Assembly: GCF_003952425.1 (NCBI RefSeq)
Contig: NZ_CP034449.1
Span: 3,534,001-3,598,000, forward strand
Source: Mesorhizobium sp. M2A.F.Ca.ET.046.03.2.1
GTDB taxonomy: Bacteria > Pseudomonadota > Alphaproteobacteria > Rhizobiales > Rhizobiaceae
Reading direction: 5' to 3'
Length of the DNA stretch: 64,000 nucleotides
The notes beneath the pieces are model-generated. The model worked only from the letters and a program-made list of their open reading frames with translations. It was not told where the DNA came from and did no database searches. Position numbers and translations under genes: made by a program. This document shows positions 1 through 9,059 of this stretch, piece by piece. How positions within the stretch are numbered: position 1 is the stretch's first letter; each line of letters starts with the position of its first letter.

Positions 1-144
1 ATAATTGGAATGAAGCCCCTGCGGGCTTCCAGCGGTTGGGCGTTCTGTCGAGACGTCCACCGGTTCGGCTTCGAGACTTTCCGCAAACTTGCTGAGGCCG
101 GTACGAAACTGGTCGACGATGCGACTGCAGCCATTGAAGCCTAG
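1..144 (+). CDS. nifX-associated DUF269 protein, C-terminal end (partial)
   Basis: Reading frame 1 is open from the window edge to a TAG at 142-144. Its last residues contain DVHRFGFETFRKLAEAG, the typical C-terminal block of the NifX-associated DUF269 family, whose genes sit between nifX and the DUF683/fdxB genes in rhizobia. Only about 47 codons are visible, and the first 15 or so do not match the family well, so a frameshift there is possible. The 46-bp gap to the DUF683 gene fits a shared nif transcript. Confidence 0.6.
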   Translation: MIGMKPLRASSGWAFCRDVHRFGFETFRKLAEAGTKLVDDATAAIEA

Positions 145-190
145 CCCGAGATGGAGCGCATCAACAAAACCATTGTTCCAGGAAGGATCT

Positions 191-394
191 ATGTCAGACC
201 TAGATAAGATGAGGAAGAAAGTCCGAAAGCTCCAGTTGCGTGCAGCTATTGCCAAGATGGCATTGCAGGACCTTGTCGAGGGTCTGCCGGGCAAGTGGGC
301 CGACATACAGGAAGTCGCCGAGAAAACCCAAGCCGTTTATGCCGAGTTGGATGTTGCCAAGAGAGAACTCGCTTCAATGAAGAATTTAGGATGA
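191..394 (+). CDS. nif-cluster DUF683 (CCE_0567-type) small protein
   Basis: This 67-residue, mostly alpha-helical protein begins MSDLDKMRKKVRKLQLRAA and matches the DUF683 family found beside nifX and fdxB in diazotroph nif clusters. The ATG at 191 is chosen because an AGGAAGGA Shine-Dalgarno lies just upstream; the frame is open further upstream but carries no similarity. Its stop overlaps the fdxB start (ATGA), indicating translational coupling. The molecular role of the family is not well defined; an accessory role in nitrogenase cofactor assembly is inferred from context. Confidence 0.8.
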   Translation: MSDLDKMRKKVRKLQLRAAIAKMALQDLVEGLPGKWADIQEVAEKTQAVYAELDVAKRELASMKNLG

Positions 395-708
395 TGCGCA
401 CATTCACCACCCGTGACGGCTCCATTTGGATGCCGTCGTACCTGACCTCCATCGATAGCAAGACCTGCATCGGCTGCTGCCGTTGTTTCAAGGTCTGCTC
501 GCGCGATGTGATGCATCTTCACGGCGTTGATGATGCGGGTGAAATCCTCGGCCCCTGCGATGACGAGGACGACGATTTCGACGGCAAGCTCAATCGCATG
601 ATCATGGTTGTCGAAGATGCCGGCCGCTGCATAGGCTGCGGAGCCTGCGGCCGCGTCTGCCCCAAGAACTGCCAGACGCATGTTGCGGCCGACCAGCTCG
701 CAACATGA
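391..708 (+). CDS. fdxB: nif-specific ferredoxin III (FdxB)
   Basis: A 105-residue 2[4Fe-4S] ferredoxin. Two cysteine clusters are visible: CIGCCRCFKVC near residues 30-40 and CIGCGACGRVC near residues 80-90, separated by an acidic stretch (CDDEDDDFD) typical of FdxB. Starts are possible at 391 or 394; 391 forms an ATGA overlap with the preceding DUF683 gene. FdxB-type ferredoxins serve electron transfer in nitrogen fixation or cofactor assembly. It is the last recognisable nif gene here; debris of an IS256-type element begins within 200 bp. Confidence 0.9.
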   Translation: MMRTFTTRDGSIWMPSYLTSIDSKTCIGCCRCFKVCSRDVMHLHGVDDAGEILGPCDDEDDDFDGKLNRMIMVVEDAGRCIGCGACGRVCPKNCQTHVAADQLAT

Positions 709-894
709 TCTGGCGAAAACCAGGAGAACGGCGTTGCACTTCATCTTTTTGTCGGCTCGTGGGGCTGGTCCTGTGCAGCAATGCGTCGATGGTTTACTTC
801 GCTTTGGATTCTCCGTGTGGCAGTCGTCACGACGCTGGCCTGTTCGCTGCTGCTTCAGGCCGGCTACTTCGGCCGCGTGCTCTTTCTGAGCTGG

Positions 895-1670
895 TCATGC
901 GGCTTGGCGCAAAGCAAGCTTCTTGTGCTCGCGCAGGTCATCCATGTTGATGTAGCGGTTGGCCTCCATCCAGTTTTCGTTGGTTTCGACGGCCAGCGCC
1001 CTGACCAGGCGCAGGCAGCTTTCGGCGTTCGGGAAGATGCGCACGACATAGGTGCGCCGGCGGATTTCCTCGTTGAGGCGTTCCAGCATGTTGGTGGACT
1101 TCAGGTGCTTGTGGTGCTGGCGCGGCAGGCAAAAGAAGGTCAGCGTGCATTCGATGGTCTCCTCTCCCCAGCTCGTCAGTCGCGGATAGCGGCCCGACCA
1201 TTTGGCAAGCCATGCGGCGAGATCGGCCTTGGCCTCGGCGAGATCGCGCGGTCGTAGAGCCAGCGCAACTCCTGCAGGCAATCATCGCCACGATTTCTCG
1301 GCAGGTGATCGAGCGCGTTCCTGAGGCACGTAGCAGCGCTGCCAGGCGGGCTTCGGGGATCACCCCGCCGATCGCCGCCACCAGGCTGGCATGATCGTCG
1401 GACACGACCAGTTCGACGCCCCTGAGCCCGCGCGCCTTCAGCGCGACGAGGAAATCCCTCCAGGCCGAGCGGCTTTCGCGATTAGCCATCTCGACGGCCA
1501 AGATCTGGCGCCGGCCGTCCCAATCGATGCCGACAGCGATCAGCACCGCCTGGCTCATGACGACGCCGCCCGACGCGATCGCGCCAGATGCCCGATACGC
1601 TCGTCACAACCGGTGGCGTGCAGTCCAACCATACGCGCATGGTCGCTGCGGTCGCCGCCAAGACCGGCAT
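895..1670 (-). pseudogene. IS256-family transposase, frameshifted 3' half
   Basis: Minus-strand frames together give the C-terminal half of an IS256-family (Mutator-type) transposase. Recognisable pieces are VWLDCT near 1630, then SQAVLIAVGIDWDGRRQILAVE, then ELVVSDDHASLVAAI, and in another frame the C-terminal HHKHLKSTNMLERLNEEIRR block ending at 895. At least two frameshifts separate them and the N-terminal half is missing. No terminal inverted repeats could be assigned. Confidence 0.75.
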
Positions 1671-2108
1671 GAGATGCCTCCTGGTCCAGGAGAGCTGGGT
1701 CCCACATGGACATCCGCGCCTGGTTCAGCCCTAGCGGTGAAGGCATGGCAGCAAGCTCAGCGCCGCTAAACAACACATCGCCAAGGCATGCGAACATTGC
1801 ATGCTCTCTCGCTCGAACACGCCGCGGCGGGGGCGCTCGTCTCCACGTAGAAGGACCAGATTTGCCATCGAGCCTTCTCCTGTTCACGGCAAATTTCACC
1901 CTAAATGCACCGCCGCCTCGGAGATTGGCCCCAGCAGATGTCCGTAGGCAATCATTCTCTGACGTTGCCGAGCGGCGGAACTGGGCGCCATATTCCTTTA
2001 CCATCAGACGGACCCGGTTCTCGACGTCGCGGCTGATAGCGACAAGGCAGGTGCCAGCGGGAGGATGGCGTTCCAGCGGCCCGCCCCAGTTCGAAATACG
2101 ACTAACCG
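1671..2108. other. no gene recognised between IS256 remnant and SDR
   Basis: About 440 bp in which neither strand shows a frame with recognisable similarity. Open frames on both strands are of low-complexity Arg/Pro-rich type expected of GC-rich non-coding DNA. It could include further decayed IS sequence. Confidence 0.4.
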
Positions 2109-2837
2109 TCACGGAAGACTTAACTTGGCAGTTCGGCCACCGTCTACGACAAAAATCTGGCCGGTGACGAATGCAGCTTCGTCGGAGGCAATCCATGCGA
2201 CCATGGCGGCAACTTCCTCAACGCGGCCTGTTCGGCCCAACGGATGAATGGTACCAAGCCGTTCCAGTGCCTTCTCGGGCAAAGCGGCGACGAAATCGAC
2301 ATTGAGATCCGTATCGATCCAACCAGGCGCTACGCCATTGCAGCGCACCCCGTCTTGCCCGCCGTCCACCGCTACGGCGCGTGTAAGGCCATGCAGCCCA
2401 GCCTTCGAGGCACAATATGCCGCGTGCCCTGGGTTAGAGGCCAATCCCTCTATCGAGCCAACATTGACGATTGAGCCACGGCTTCTGCGAAGATGAGGCA
2501 TGGCGCGACGGATCAGCAGGAAAGGAGCATCAAGATTCAGCGCCATTGTGCGTCGCCACTCGTCAAGCCCGGTATCATCTACCCTTGCTTCAACCATGCA
2601 CCCAGCGTTGTTGACCAGGATATCGAGGCGGCCAGCCTGTCGAACGACATGGTCAATTACCATGTTCGGAACGCCGGGGTCGCAAAGGTCCGCGACTATC
2701 CCTTCTCTATGACCGGTCGCCTCGAGCTGAACCGCAAATACTCTGGCCCCGTCGCTGGCAAGTCTGTCGGCGATTGCCGCCCCAATGCCGCGGCTAGCCC
2801 CGGTCACTAAGGCGACCTTCCCCATAAAACGCTTCAT
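2109..2837 (-). CDS. SDR-family NAD(P)-dependent oxidoreductase
   Basis: A 242-residue classical short-chain dehydrogenase. The dinucleotide motif TGASRGIG lies at residues 12-19, NNAG at 76-79, and the catalytic Ser128, Tyr141 and Lys145 (YCASK) are all present. The C-terminus ends DGGRTAKLSLP. The substrate cannot be deduced. A second SDR at 55924-56676 shares the unusual VGSIEGL.SNP block and the same C-terminal AKLSLP, so the two are close paralogues inside this window. It is transcribed alone; upstream 400 bp hold no gene. Confidence 0.88.
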   Translation of the reverse strand: MKRFMGKVALVTGASRGIGAAIADRLASDGARVFAVQLEATGHREGIVADLCDPGVPNMVIDHVVRQAGRLDILVNNAGCMVEARVDDTGLDEWRRTMALNLDAPFLLIRRAMPHLRRSRGSIVNVGSIEGLASNPGHAAYCASKAGLHGLTRAVAVDGGQDGVRCNGVAPGWIDTDLNVDFVAALPEKALERLGTIHPLGRTGRVEEVAAMVAWIASDEAAFVTGQIFVVDGGRTAKLSLP

Positions 2838-3269
2838 TCGGCTGCCCTTTCGCCATTCACCGTTACAAGCATGCCGACGCGAGACGCACGCGCAGGCCGG
2901 TTTAATCCGGACACCTTCTCCCGCGTGGTCAAGGCCTACTCCACCCCGTCGGCGATGCGACCATTAAGCGGCCGCAAGATGAATAGGCGTCTCTGACTCC
3001 GAAGGCCCAACCTGATGGCCGTGCGCGACGCACGAGCCCGGTCCGGCGCCGCGATTCGTTGCTCTTAGTCGATTTGAACTGAAATGCGAGCATCTGCGCT
3101 GACGCTTCTTTCTTCGTTAGGTGCCCGGGCTTTGTCCCATACCACCATGATTTCATGGGTTTCAAAGGCATCCTCAGAACATGTTTAGTAACACCCTGTA
3201 TATTGATGCCAATTCAGCTGCGATGGACCCATATGCCTGAACGAATTGGCCCGTAAGCCCTTCTTGCTA
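2838..3269. other. intergenic region, nothing recognised
   Basis: The space between the divergently spaced minus-strand SDR start and the end of the thioredoxin-fold gene. No frame with similarity, no clear promoter and none of the window's repeat families were found here. Confidence 0.4.
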
Positions 3270-4439
3270 TCAAACCCTTTTATGCTTTCTCCTCGGCCCG
3301 CCCTGCGATCGTGCCTTCAGGACATTGCTTTGCGGAGCCGCACAGAGGGCGCCGTAATAAACCTCCTCACCCTTGTAGTTGGCTAAGGCCTGCAGCAAGT
3401 TCGGTAGAAGGTGTTGTTTCAGCTCGTCCAGCATAGGGTCCGCACTGTCCAGCGATTTCAGTGCGAACTCGATTAGCTCAATCGCACGATCTTGGTTGCC
3501 GCTCTCGTGATAGTATCGAGCCACCGCCGGATAAGTCCGGAACTTGTGGCCGTCGCCTTGGAGTGGATTGCGTGCCAGGATATGCTCGGCCAACTCTTTG
3601 CCGAGCGCGAAGCGCTCATGAGACGGAAAGTGCGAGTGGTCGTGCGCCGGACCGAAAAGTTGGTCTAATGTTGCCAGCAGCCAATGCTCGGAGTTCCTTT
3701 CGATCGCGTCGCGAGCCAATTGGCGTATGACAGGCAACCCGGCCGGCATGTCTTGCATTCTGTGAAGCAATACATGCGCCTGAGCCAAGCGGAAGTTGAT
3801 GTCGTCGGGCATCAAGGCGCTGCCCTCTTCGACTGCTGAGAGTGCCGTCTCCCAGTCCTCTTTTCTCACTGCGGCCCAAAATCTCCTATTAATTGACTTG
3901 GTCAACGCTTGTTCGCGCTCGGCGATCCGCTTCGAGTCGACTTTCGATGCGTCGCTGGTGCGCCAGCGGCCGTTGAGCACTCTCGCCAAGACCTCGTTAA
4001 GTCGAGTAGCGTGACCGATATAGGCGATACGACCGTCTGCATCGATTACAAACAAGATCGGAAATTCGCCAGAAAAGCTTGCTTCCATCCAACGCTTTTT
4101 CATTTGGCCCGTATGGTCGAACGCGATCGGAAAATTCAGGTTCGAGCACTTTTCGGTCAACCACGCGTCCAGCTTGACCCGCGCCTCAACCGTCGATAGC
4201 GCGCCTTCATGAGCCGCGACCACGATGACCTCGAGCCCACTGTGCTTGAACCTTTCCTGCATCTGCATCAGATGGTGCATCGCCGCCGCACATGGTTCAC
4301 TCCCAGTTGCCCAAAATTCGACGACGTATACTTTGCCGGGCTGGAAATGTGCGATGGGCTCGCCGCGCACCCAAGTCTCCACATTGATCGAAGGAGCCGG
4401 CGACCCCATCTGCAAAACCATATTGCTCTCCAACGCCAT
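3270..4439 (-). CDS. TlpA-like thioredoxin-fold protein with C-terminal TPR-like region, active-site Cys lost
   Basis: A 389-residue protein. Residues about 12-150 form a TlpA/AhpC-type thioredoxin fold (GSPAPSINVETW, VVEFWATGSEPCAAAM, FPILFVIDADGRIAYIGHA). The redox motif reads SEPC where TlpA proteins have CGPC, so the first cysteine is absent and a normal disulfide exchange is unlikely. Residues about 180-370 are helical and TPR-like (WETALSAVEEGSALMPDDINF...AQAHVLL). No signal peptide is evident. A consensus RpoN box and NifA-type site lie 130-215 bp upstream, so expression in nitrogen-fixing conditions is predicted. Confidence 0.75.
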   Translation of the reverse strand: MALESNMVLQMGSPAPSINVETWVRGEPIAHFQPGKVYVVEFWATGSEPCAAAMHHLMQMQERFKHSGLEVIVVAAHEGALSTVEARVKLDAWLTEKCSNLNFPIAFDHTGQMKKRWMEASFSGEFPILFVIDADGRIAYIGHATRLNEVLARVLNGRWRTSDASKVDSKRIAEREQALTKSINRRFWAAVRKEDWETALSAVEEGSALMPDDINFRLAQAHVLLHRMQDMPAGLPVIRQLARDAIERNSEHWLLATLDQLFGPAHDHSHFPSHERFALGKELAEHILARNPLQGDGHKFRTYPAVARYYHESGNQDRAIELIEFALKSLDSADPMLDELKQHLLPNLLQALANYKGEEVYYGALCAAPQSNVLKARSQGGPRRKHKRV

Positions 4440-4570
4440 CCCAAAGCTGCGCGGCTTTATGGCAAGCTGTTCCCTGAGAGACGGTGCACCGAGTCGACTG
4501 AAAGGAGGCCTCTATCGTCAGGCGGGCTTCGATGCAGTCAGCCGTCAATCAGTTTTGCCGCATTTCAACC

Positions 4571-4587
4571 AGCAAAGGCCGTGCCAG
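4571..4587 (-). promoter_or_regulatory. RpoN (sigma-54) -24/-12 promoter
   Basis: On the minus strand the sequence reads CTGGCACGGCCTTTGCT, an exact match to the consensus YTGGCACGrNNNTTGCW. It faces the TlpA-like gene starting at 4439. The identical 17-mer occurs on the plus strand at 60723-60739 before the radical SAM gene. Confidence 0.8.
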
Positions 4588-4637
4588 CGCGCTGAACGCC
4601 CGCTGACGGCATTAATTTACCTTTGAAAACATCCATG

Positions 4638-4653
4638 TGTAATGATGCGGACA
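4638..4653. promoter_or_regulatory. NifA-type upstream activator site TGT-N10-ACA
   Basis: TGTCCGCATCATTACA (minus-strand reading) fits the NifA binding consensus TGT-N10-ACA exactly. It is centred about 58 bp upstream of the -24 box at 4587, a plausible activator spacing. Confidence 0.6.
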
Positions 4654-4821
4654 TTTTTGTCAGGTGTTTGTTTCGAATCCGCCATTTTGTCAGTTGCTGT
4701 CGGTCTGGGCGTTTAGAGTCCTCGCGCCAGACTGCGATGGGGCAGCAGCACCTGAATACAGACCTGCCACTGAGAATTTCCTCCATCTGAGACTAGAGTC
4801 AGGGTCCTTGATTACGGACTG

Positions 4822-5275
4822 ATGAAGACAAAGCGATTTACGGAAGAGCAGATCATCGCGGTTATGCGCGAGCATGAAGAGGGTGCGAAGGCTGGCGATC
4901 TTGCCCGCAAGCACGGGATCTCCGAGGCGACGCTGTATAGCTGGAAGGCCAAGTATGGCGGGATGGACGTCTCCGACGCCAAGCGCCTGAGGCCTTGGAA
5001 GACGAGAACGCCAAGCTAAAGAAGCTGCTCGCCGACGCTCGAAGCCTCGGCAGTGCGCGAGCTTCTGTCGAAAAAAGTTAGGACCCGCCGCCAAGCGCGA
5101 ATCCGTAGCGCATCTGCAGGCCGTCATGGGCCTATCGGAGCGTCGGGCCTGTCCTTCGTCGGCGCCGATCGCAAGATGATTGATACCAGTCTGGCCGACC
5201 GCCAGAGACACAGCTGCGTGGTCGGCTGCGCGACCTCACGCACGAGCGTCGACGCTTCGGTTACCTGCCCGTCGT
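4822..5275 (+). pseudogene. IS3-family transposase (OrfA/OrfB) remnant
   Basis: The OrfA helix-turn-helix part starts MKTKRFTEEQIIAVMREHE and continues through GISEATLYSWKAKYGGMDVSDAKRL before a frameshift near 4990. Later frames give KLKKLLAD and degraded OrfB text (HLQAVMGLSERRAC, then a frame with LRDLTHERRRFGY). It is truncated by IS21-type sequence at about 5270. No complete ends could be assigned. Confidence 0.75.
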
Positions 5276-5276
5276 C

Positions 5277-5560
5277 CACGGTGGCGGCAATCTGTTCTTC
5301 CAACTCGCAAACGCCCGCTACGAGAAGGGCGCAATGATTGTTACCTCAAATCGCGGCTTCGCCGAATGGGGCGAGGTCTTCGGCGACCCTCGTCGCAACC
5401 GCACTTCTCGATCGCCTGCTTCACCATGCGGTCGTCGTCCAGATCGAAGGATCGAGTTATCGGCTCCGCCAGCACGCCGAGCTCATGCCAGAACACTTGC
5501 GATCAAAAGCCTCCATCACATTGCCGACATTAAATTCACCATCGCGACCGCGCGGCCGGC
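5277..5560 (+). pseudogene. IS21-family istB C-terminal fragment
   Basis: The text GGGNLFFQLANARYEKG, MIVTSNRGFAEWGEVFGDP and then, after a one-base shift, VATALLDRLLHHAVVVQIEGSSYRL is the C-terminal end of an IstB-type AAA+ helper of IS21. The N-terminal Walker region is absent. Downstream sequence to about 5650 resembles the end of such an element. It joins the IS3 remnant directly, so one element replaced part of the other. Confidence 0.7.
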
Positions 5561-5818
5561 CACCGAAAAATGGACACCCCCACCGGGACAGCCTGAGCGG
5601 CGAAACTGGGGAATTTTACTTCGGCACTTTTGGGGACGAGTGGCATTGACAGGTGACGCGCAGGGGATTGCACAGATTGTGCGCACACGTTGGTTCAAGG
5701 CAGTTCATCTGAAGTCCGCTACTGGCCAGAGGCCGCGCACGCTCACCGCGGCGCGCAACACTGTCAGGGCGGCACTGCCAACGAGCAGGTCATCCGACGC
5801 ATGTTGCGTTCCCTGGGG

Positions 5819-6370
5819 CTAAGCAACCCTATCTCTCTCTTGGAAGGTGCCTTGGGTTTTCTTGAGGTACGGTGCGTAAAAACCCGATACGAGCAGAGGA
5901 TGATCGCGAGGCAATGTGGAGAAGCCTCCGGCTGAGCCTCGGCAATTTCTAGACGAACAAAGACATACCGATACCCCAATGCACTCGAATTCCGATGTAG
6001 CGTAGTTCCACGTCACTTCGGCGCCAGAAGAGATATGCTGAATGGCGACGAAGTCGTAGGCCCCGAAGCGATTGGGCACAATCGCTAAGTTTGGATCACA
6101 ACAATGATTCACAATGACAGCCGGCTTATGAAAGAGAGCATGGACATTCCAGTCCAGTTGAAAGGAGTTTGTCGTTCGAACCGTTTCCATACGGTCAATT
6201 AGCCCGATGACGACAATTTCCCCCGGCAGGAAGTCGCGAGCAGCGAATACCCCGCGCCCCCTTTCTCCTCCCGTGCTGAGGATTTTTACGTTGCGGGCAT
6301 TGAGCTGCTTTGCGCACGCGACGTCATCCGTCAAAATAGACAGATCTTGGTTTATGTGAGTATCAGACAT
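5819..6370 (-). CDS. SET-domain protein (putative lysine methyltransferase)
   Basis: A 183-residue stand-alone SET domain. Residues about 35-50 give RGRGVFAARDFLPGEIV, the substrate/cofactor pocket motif follows as VNHCCDPNL, and EVTWNYATSEFECIG supplies the catalytic Tyr region. A post-SET zinc cysteine set CLCSSRNCRG follows. Bacterial SET proteins of this size can methylate protein lysines with S-adenosylmethionine; the target is unknown. It leads a minus-strand group with a 2OG oxygenase and a methyltransferase, though gaps of about 600 bp leave separate transcription possible. Confidence 0.78.
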   Translation of the reverse strand: MSDTHINQDLSILTDDVACAKQLNARNVKILSTGGERGRGVFAARDFLPGEIVVIGLIDRMETVRTTNSFQLDWNVHALFHKPAVIVNHCCDPNLAIVPNRFGAYDFVAIQHISSGAEVTWNYATSEFECIGVSVCLCSSRNCRGSAGGFSTLPRDHPLLVSGFYAPYLKKTQGTFQERDRVA

Positions 6371-6962
6371 ACTGTTTCTTTCGCCTGCTCGATTGAGGGA
6401 TGAGTACTTTTCGCCAGAGGTCGCTTGGAATTTCGCTGTTTTCGGAACGTCCTCCTAAAATCCCGATGGTTCCAAGTAATTTACGAAGTTGGGGGCTTGT
6501 CCATGTTTTGCGCCTTAGGTCCCAGTCAGCGGCGCCTACTGTCTCTCCCAGGAAACACTCAAAAATCGTGCCGATTCACCCGCCCGGCAGCCGAGGATTT
6601 TGATTTCTCTCGGCTATTTGACTGAGGCTAACGAAGAGATTGCCTATCACGCGTGTGTAGCGAATCCGACAGACCAGCAGGCGAAGTGGTGACAACGCGT
6701 CTGCAAGCGAGCAGTTTATCCTGCTGCGGATGGTGCGCGTGACACGCCAGCCGGGGGTCCAGGTCTCGAAAGCGTTAGCATACCGCAGGAAGTGGCTGCA
6801 AAACCCCTGTTGCCGCCAGATGCCGCGCACATTGAGTTTCAAAGGCGCGGTCAAGGGACTAATGCGTGACAATACTGTCCCACCTATGGCGTTTTCTGAG
6901 TTCGACTGGGCCGCTTCGACCCCGCAGTGTATTGTCACGCGAGTAGGCGGCGGCCCGCTCTC
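6371..6962. other. intergenic region, no gene recognised
   Basis: About 590 bp upstream of the SET gene and downstream of the oxygenase. No frame shows similarity. A minus-strand TCGGCACGATTTTTGA at 6559-6574 resembles two similar sites before the methyltransferase and the ABC exporter genes. Confidence 0.4.
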
Positions 6963-7958
6963 TCATGCTTTGGCCAAATGAGCATAACTTGCTGCGAAAC
7001 GCCCGAGTTTGTGTTCGCCGCAAGTCACCGGCCGGTAGCGCAGAGGGTTGCTGTCAGTGACACATGAGGCCAATGGCTCAATGATCGCATCGAAATCAGC
7101 ATCGATAAAGAAGGGGATTGAGTATCGCTCACGCCCTGAGCTATTCACTACGCGATGTAGGTTGGCCAGATAGACACCGTTGGTGAGCCGCTGAAGCAGG
7201 TCCCCGACGTTGATTATGAAAGTACCGTGGATCGGCGTGCCTTGTACCCAATCGCCGTCTCGGTTCATGACCTGAAGACCGCCGACGTCGTCCTGTGCAA
7301 GGATGGTCAAATTGCCGTAGTCGGTGTGGGCGCCGATTCCGATCATGTCTTCGCTGATATAACCACTCTGCGGCGGGTAGTGAAGCAGCCGCTGAATGCT
7401 GATCGGGTTCCGCATGAGGTCCTCGAAATAGCTTTCCGCCAGGTCCAGACTGAGCGCAATTCCCTGCAAAAGTTTTTTCGATAGGCCCACCATCTCTTGA
7501 TGGTATCTGTATGTCAGCTCCCGAAACTCGGGCCAACCTGAGGGCCACTGGTTAGGACCAAAAAAGGGACCTTCTAAGGTCGAACGTTCAGGTCCGAAGT
7601 CGAAGCACTCCTTGAGGTCTTTGGTCTTGCCCGGATCGGTGTTCTCGCCGAACAGCTCAATGTAACCGCGAAAGGCCGAATCGGAATTGCCAATATGCAG
7701 TGACGACTTCTGCGACAATGGCAAATTAAAAAACCTGCGGCTCACATCAAACACCGATTGTATGAAATCCTGCGGGACTCCGTGGTTCTTCACATACATG
7801 AATCCAGTATTGGAAAGCGCCCACCGTATCTCCCTGGCCACCACCTGTTTGTTCGTACCGTTGAGGAGCGGTCCGATGTCGACCACCGGTATTTTGTCAA
7901 AGCTTTCGCGTTTTGCGCGCAGCTTATCGTCTAGTCTGGCTACTAAACCTTTGGACAT
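6963..7958 (-). CDS. 2-oxoglutarate/Fe(II)-dependent oxygenase, isopenicillin-N-synthase family
   Basis: A 331-residue enzyme of the IPNS/ACC-oxidase-like family. The N-terminal DIOX_N part includes IPVVDIGPLL and NTGFMYVKNHGVP. The Fe(II) facial triad is His211-x-Asp213 (GAHTDYGN) and His268 (NLHRVVN), with the 2OG-binding Arg278 and Ser280 (RERYSIPFF). It would hydroxylate or oxidise a small molecule or peptide using O2 and 2-oxoglutarate. Neighbours on the same strand are a SAM methyltransferase upstream and a SET protein downstream; the substrate is unknown. Confidence 0.88.
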   Translation of the reverse strand: MSKGLVARLDDKLRAKRESFDKIPVVDIGPLLNGTNKQVVAREIRWALSNTGFMYVKNHGVPQDFIQSVFDVSRRFFNLPLSQKSSLHIGNSDSAFRGYIELFGENTDPGKTKDLKECFDFGPERSTLEGPFFGPNQWPSGWPEFRELTYRYHQEMVGLSKKLLQGIALSLDLAESYFEDLMRNPISIQRLLHYPPQSGYISEDMIGIGAHTDYGNLTILAQDDVGGLQVMNRDGDWVQGTPIHGTFIINVGDLLQRLTNGVYLANLHRVVNSSGRERYSIPFFIDADFDAIIEPLASCVTDSNPLRYRPVTCGEHKLGRFAASYAHLAKA

Positions 7959-8119
7959 TAGTACACCTTTGTTTTGCCGATTGAAGCCGACGCATAGCTG
8001 CCGGCCATTTGGATTTATCGTGACGCGAAGTAGTACTGAAACGCGCCACCGTGCTGGAAATACCCCTACTCGTCTTTAGGTCATCCACAACAGGGTTTCG
8101 CTCCCGAGGCAGAGCATGA

Positions 8120-8827
8120 TCACAACCCCTGTCGCTCTGCCGCGCTGACCTTCTCGGGCACTTGAAAGACCCAATAGTCCGCACGCTCCTCGGCCACGTA
8201 TCTGCCGTTGCTTAGACACTGCGCCAGTAAAAGAACGCCCTCATCCTGCAGACGCCGCGCTTCGTCCTCGAAGAATGCGGCCTCGGCGTAGCTCTTGCGG
8301 ATGCTTGTGATGATGAATCCTTTCGGGCGCGTGACGCGAGCCAGCTCGCGCAGCCCGTCTGGTCTAACGTGCCCAAGTGTAAAGACACCGCAGCAAACCG
8401 TGATATCATAGCCCGCGTCGGCGTACTCAGAGAGTACTCCGTTAAGGTCGACACAGTCTTGGACATGACGGTAGACTCGGGTTTGCCGCGCCTTTTCGGC
8501 CATCTCTTTGGAAAGATCGAACCCATCGATCAGCCCGAAGCCGAGGCGTTCCAGTTGCACGCCGACAAGGCCTGTTCCGCAGCCAGCATCCAGGATTGTG
8601 ATGGCAGTTCGCTCGCTGCTCAAATAGGCTGCCTGCACGGTGCCCGCTAGTTCCGCCACGATCATCGGGCCGTAGTACCCCTCGGAGCCAACATCCACAT
8701 CGTAGGCCCCAGCCCATCCCCGATAGAATTGGGTTAGGCGATCGGCGTCGCCCTCGAGTACGAGGGCGTCCCTGATGCGCTGTCGTGCGACTTGTTCCAG
8801 TGTCGTCTGCTGATCGACGGTATTCAT
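8120..8827 (-). CDS. class I SAM-dependent methyltransferase
   Basis: A 235-residue protein with the Rossmann SAM-binding motif ILDAGCGTGLVG, the acidic loop GLIDGFDLSKEM and the later YDITVCCGVFTLGHV, LARVTRPKGFIITSIR motifs. The start at 8827 is preferred to 8848 because GGAGTTGCC precedes it. The N-terminal helical segment RLTQFYRGWAGAYDVDVG is typical of small-molecule methyltransferases of the UbiE/Methyltransf_11/25 type. It lies about 160 bp upstream of the 2OG oxygenase on the same strand, so both may act on one metabolite. Confidence 0.85.
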   Translation of the reverse strand: MNTVDQQTTLEQVARQRIRDALVLEGDADRLTQFYRGWAGAYDVDVGSEGYYGPMIVAELAGTVQAAYLSSERTAITILDAGCGTGLVGVQLERLGFGLIDGFDLSKEMAEKARQTRVYRHVQDCVDLNGVLSEYADAGYDITVCCGVFTLGHVRPDGLRELARVTRPKGFIITSIRKSYAEAAFFEDEARRLQDEGVLLLAQCLSNGRYVAEERADYWVFQVPEKVSAAERQGL

Positions 8828-8897
8828 GGCAACTCCTCTGATAGGCATAATCGGAAGCGGCTATTCGGCTCCTGATGCCAACTCTCAAATGTGAGAA

Positions 8898-8913
8898 TCA
8901 AAGCTCGTGCCAA
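8898..8913 (-). promoter_or_regulatory. sigma-54-like box with non-consensus -12 (TTGGCACG-N4-TTGA)
   Basis: The minus strand reads TTGGCACGAGCTTTGA, 71 bp before the methyltransferase ATG. The -24 half is perfect for RpoN but the -12 element has GA where GC is nearly invariant. A near twin, TTGGCACGACTTTTGA, lies before the ABC exporter at 58995-59010. Confidence 0.3.
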
Positions 8914-9059
8914 TTGGCCAAAAGCCCGAAGAAAAGCAATTTTGATGAATTCTGCTATCAGGCTGAGGCACAACAACACAACATTGCTCCAACGAAGCCT
9001 GTCCGCAAACAACAAAGCCGACAAAGTGTCGGGTTGTGAACTTGCGACCCAGCGTACAG

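Noticed and set aside
709..894. Possible nifQ remnant just after fdxB (text such as RALSELVM in one frame)
   Set aside because: The match is a few residues only, no NifQ cysteine motif is visible, and the frame has no supported start.
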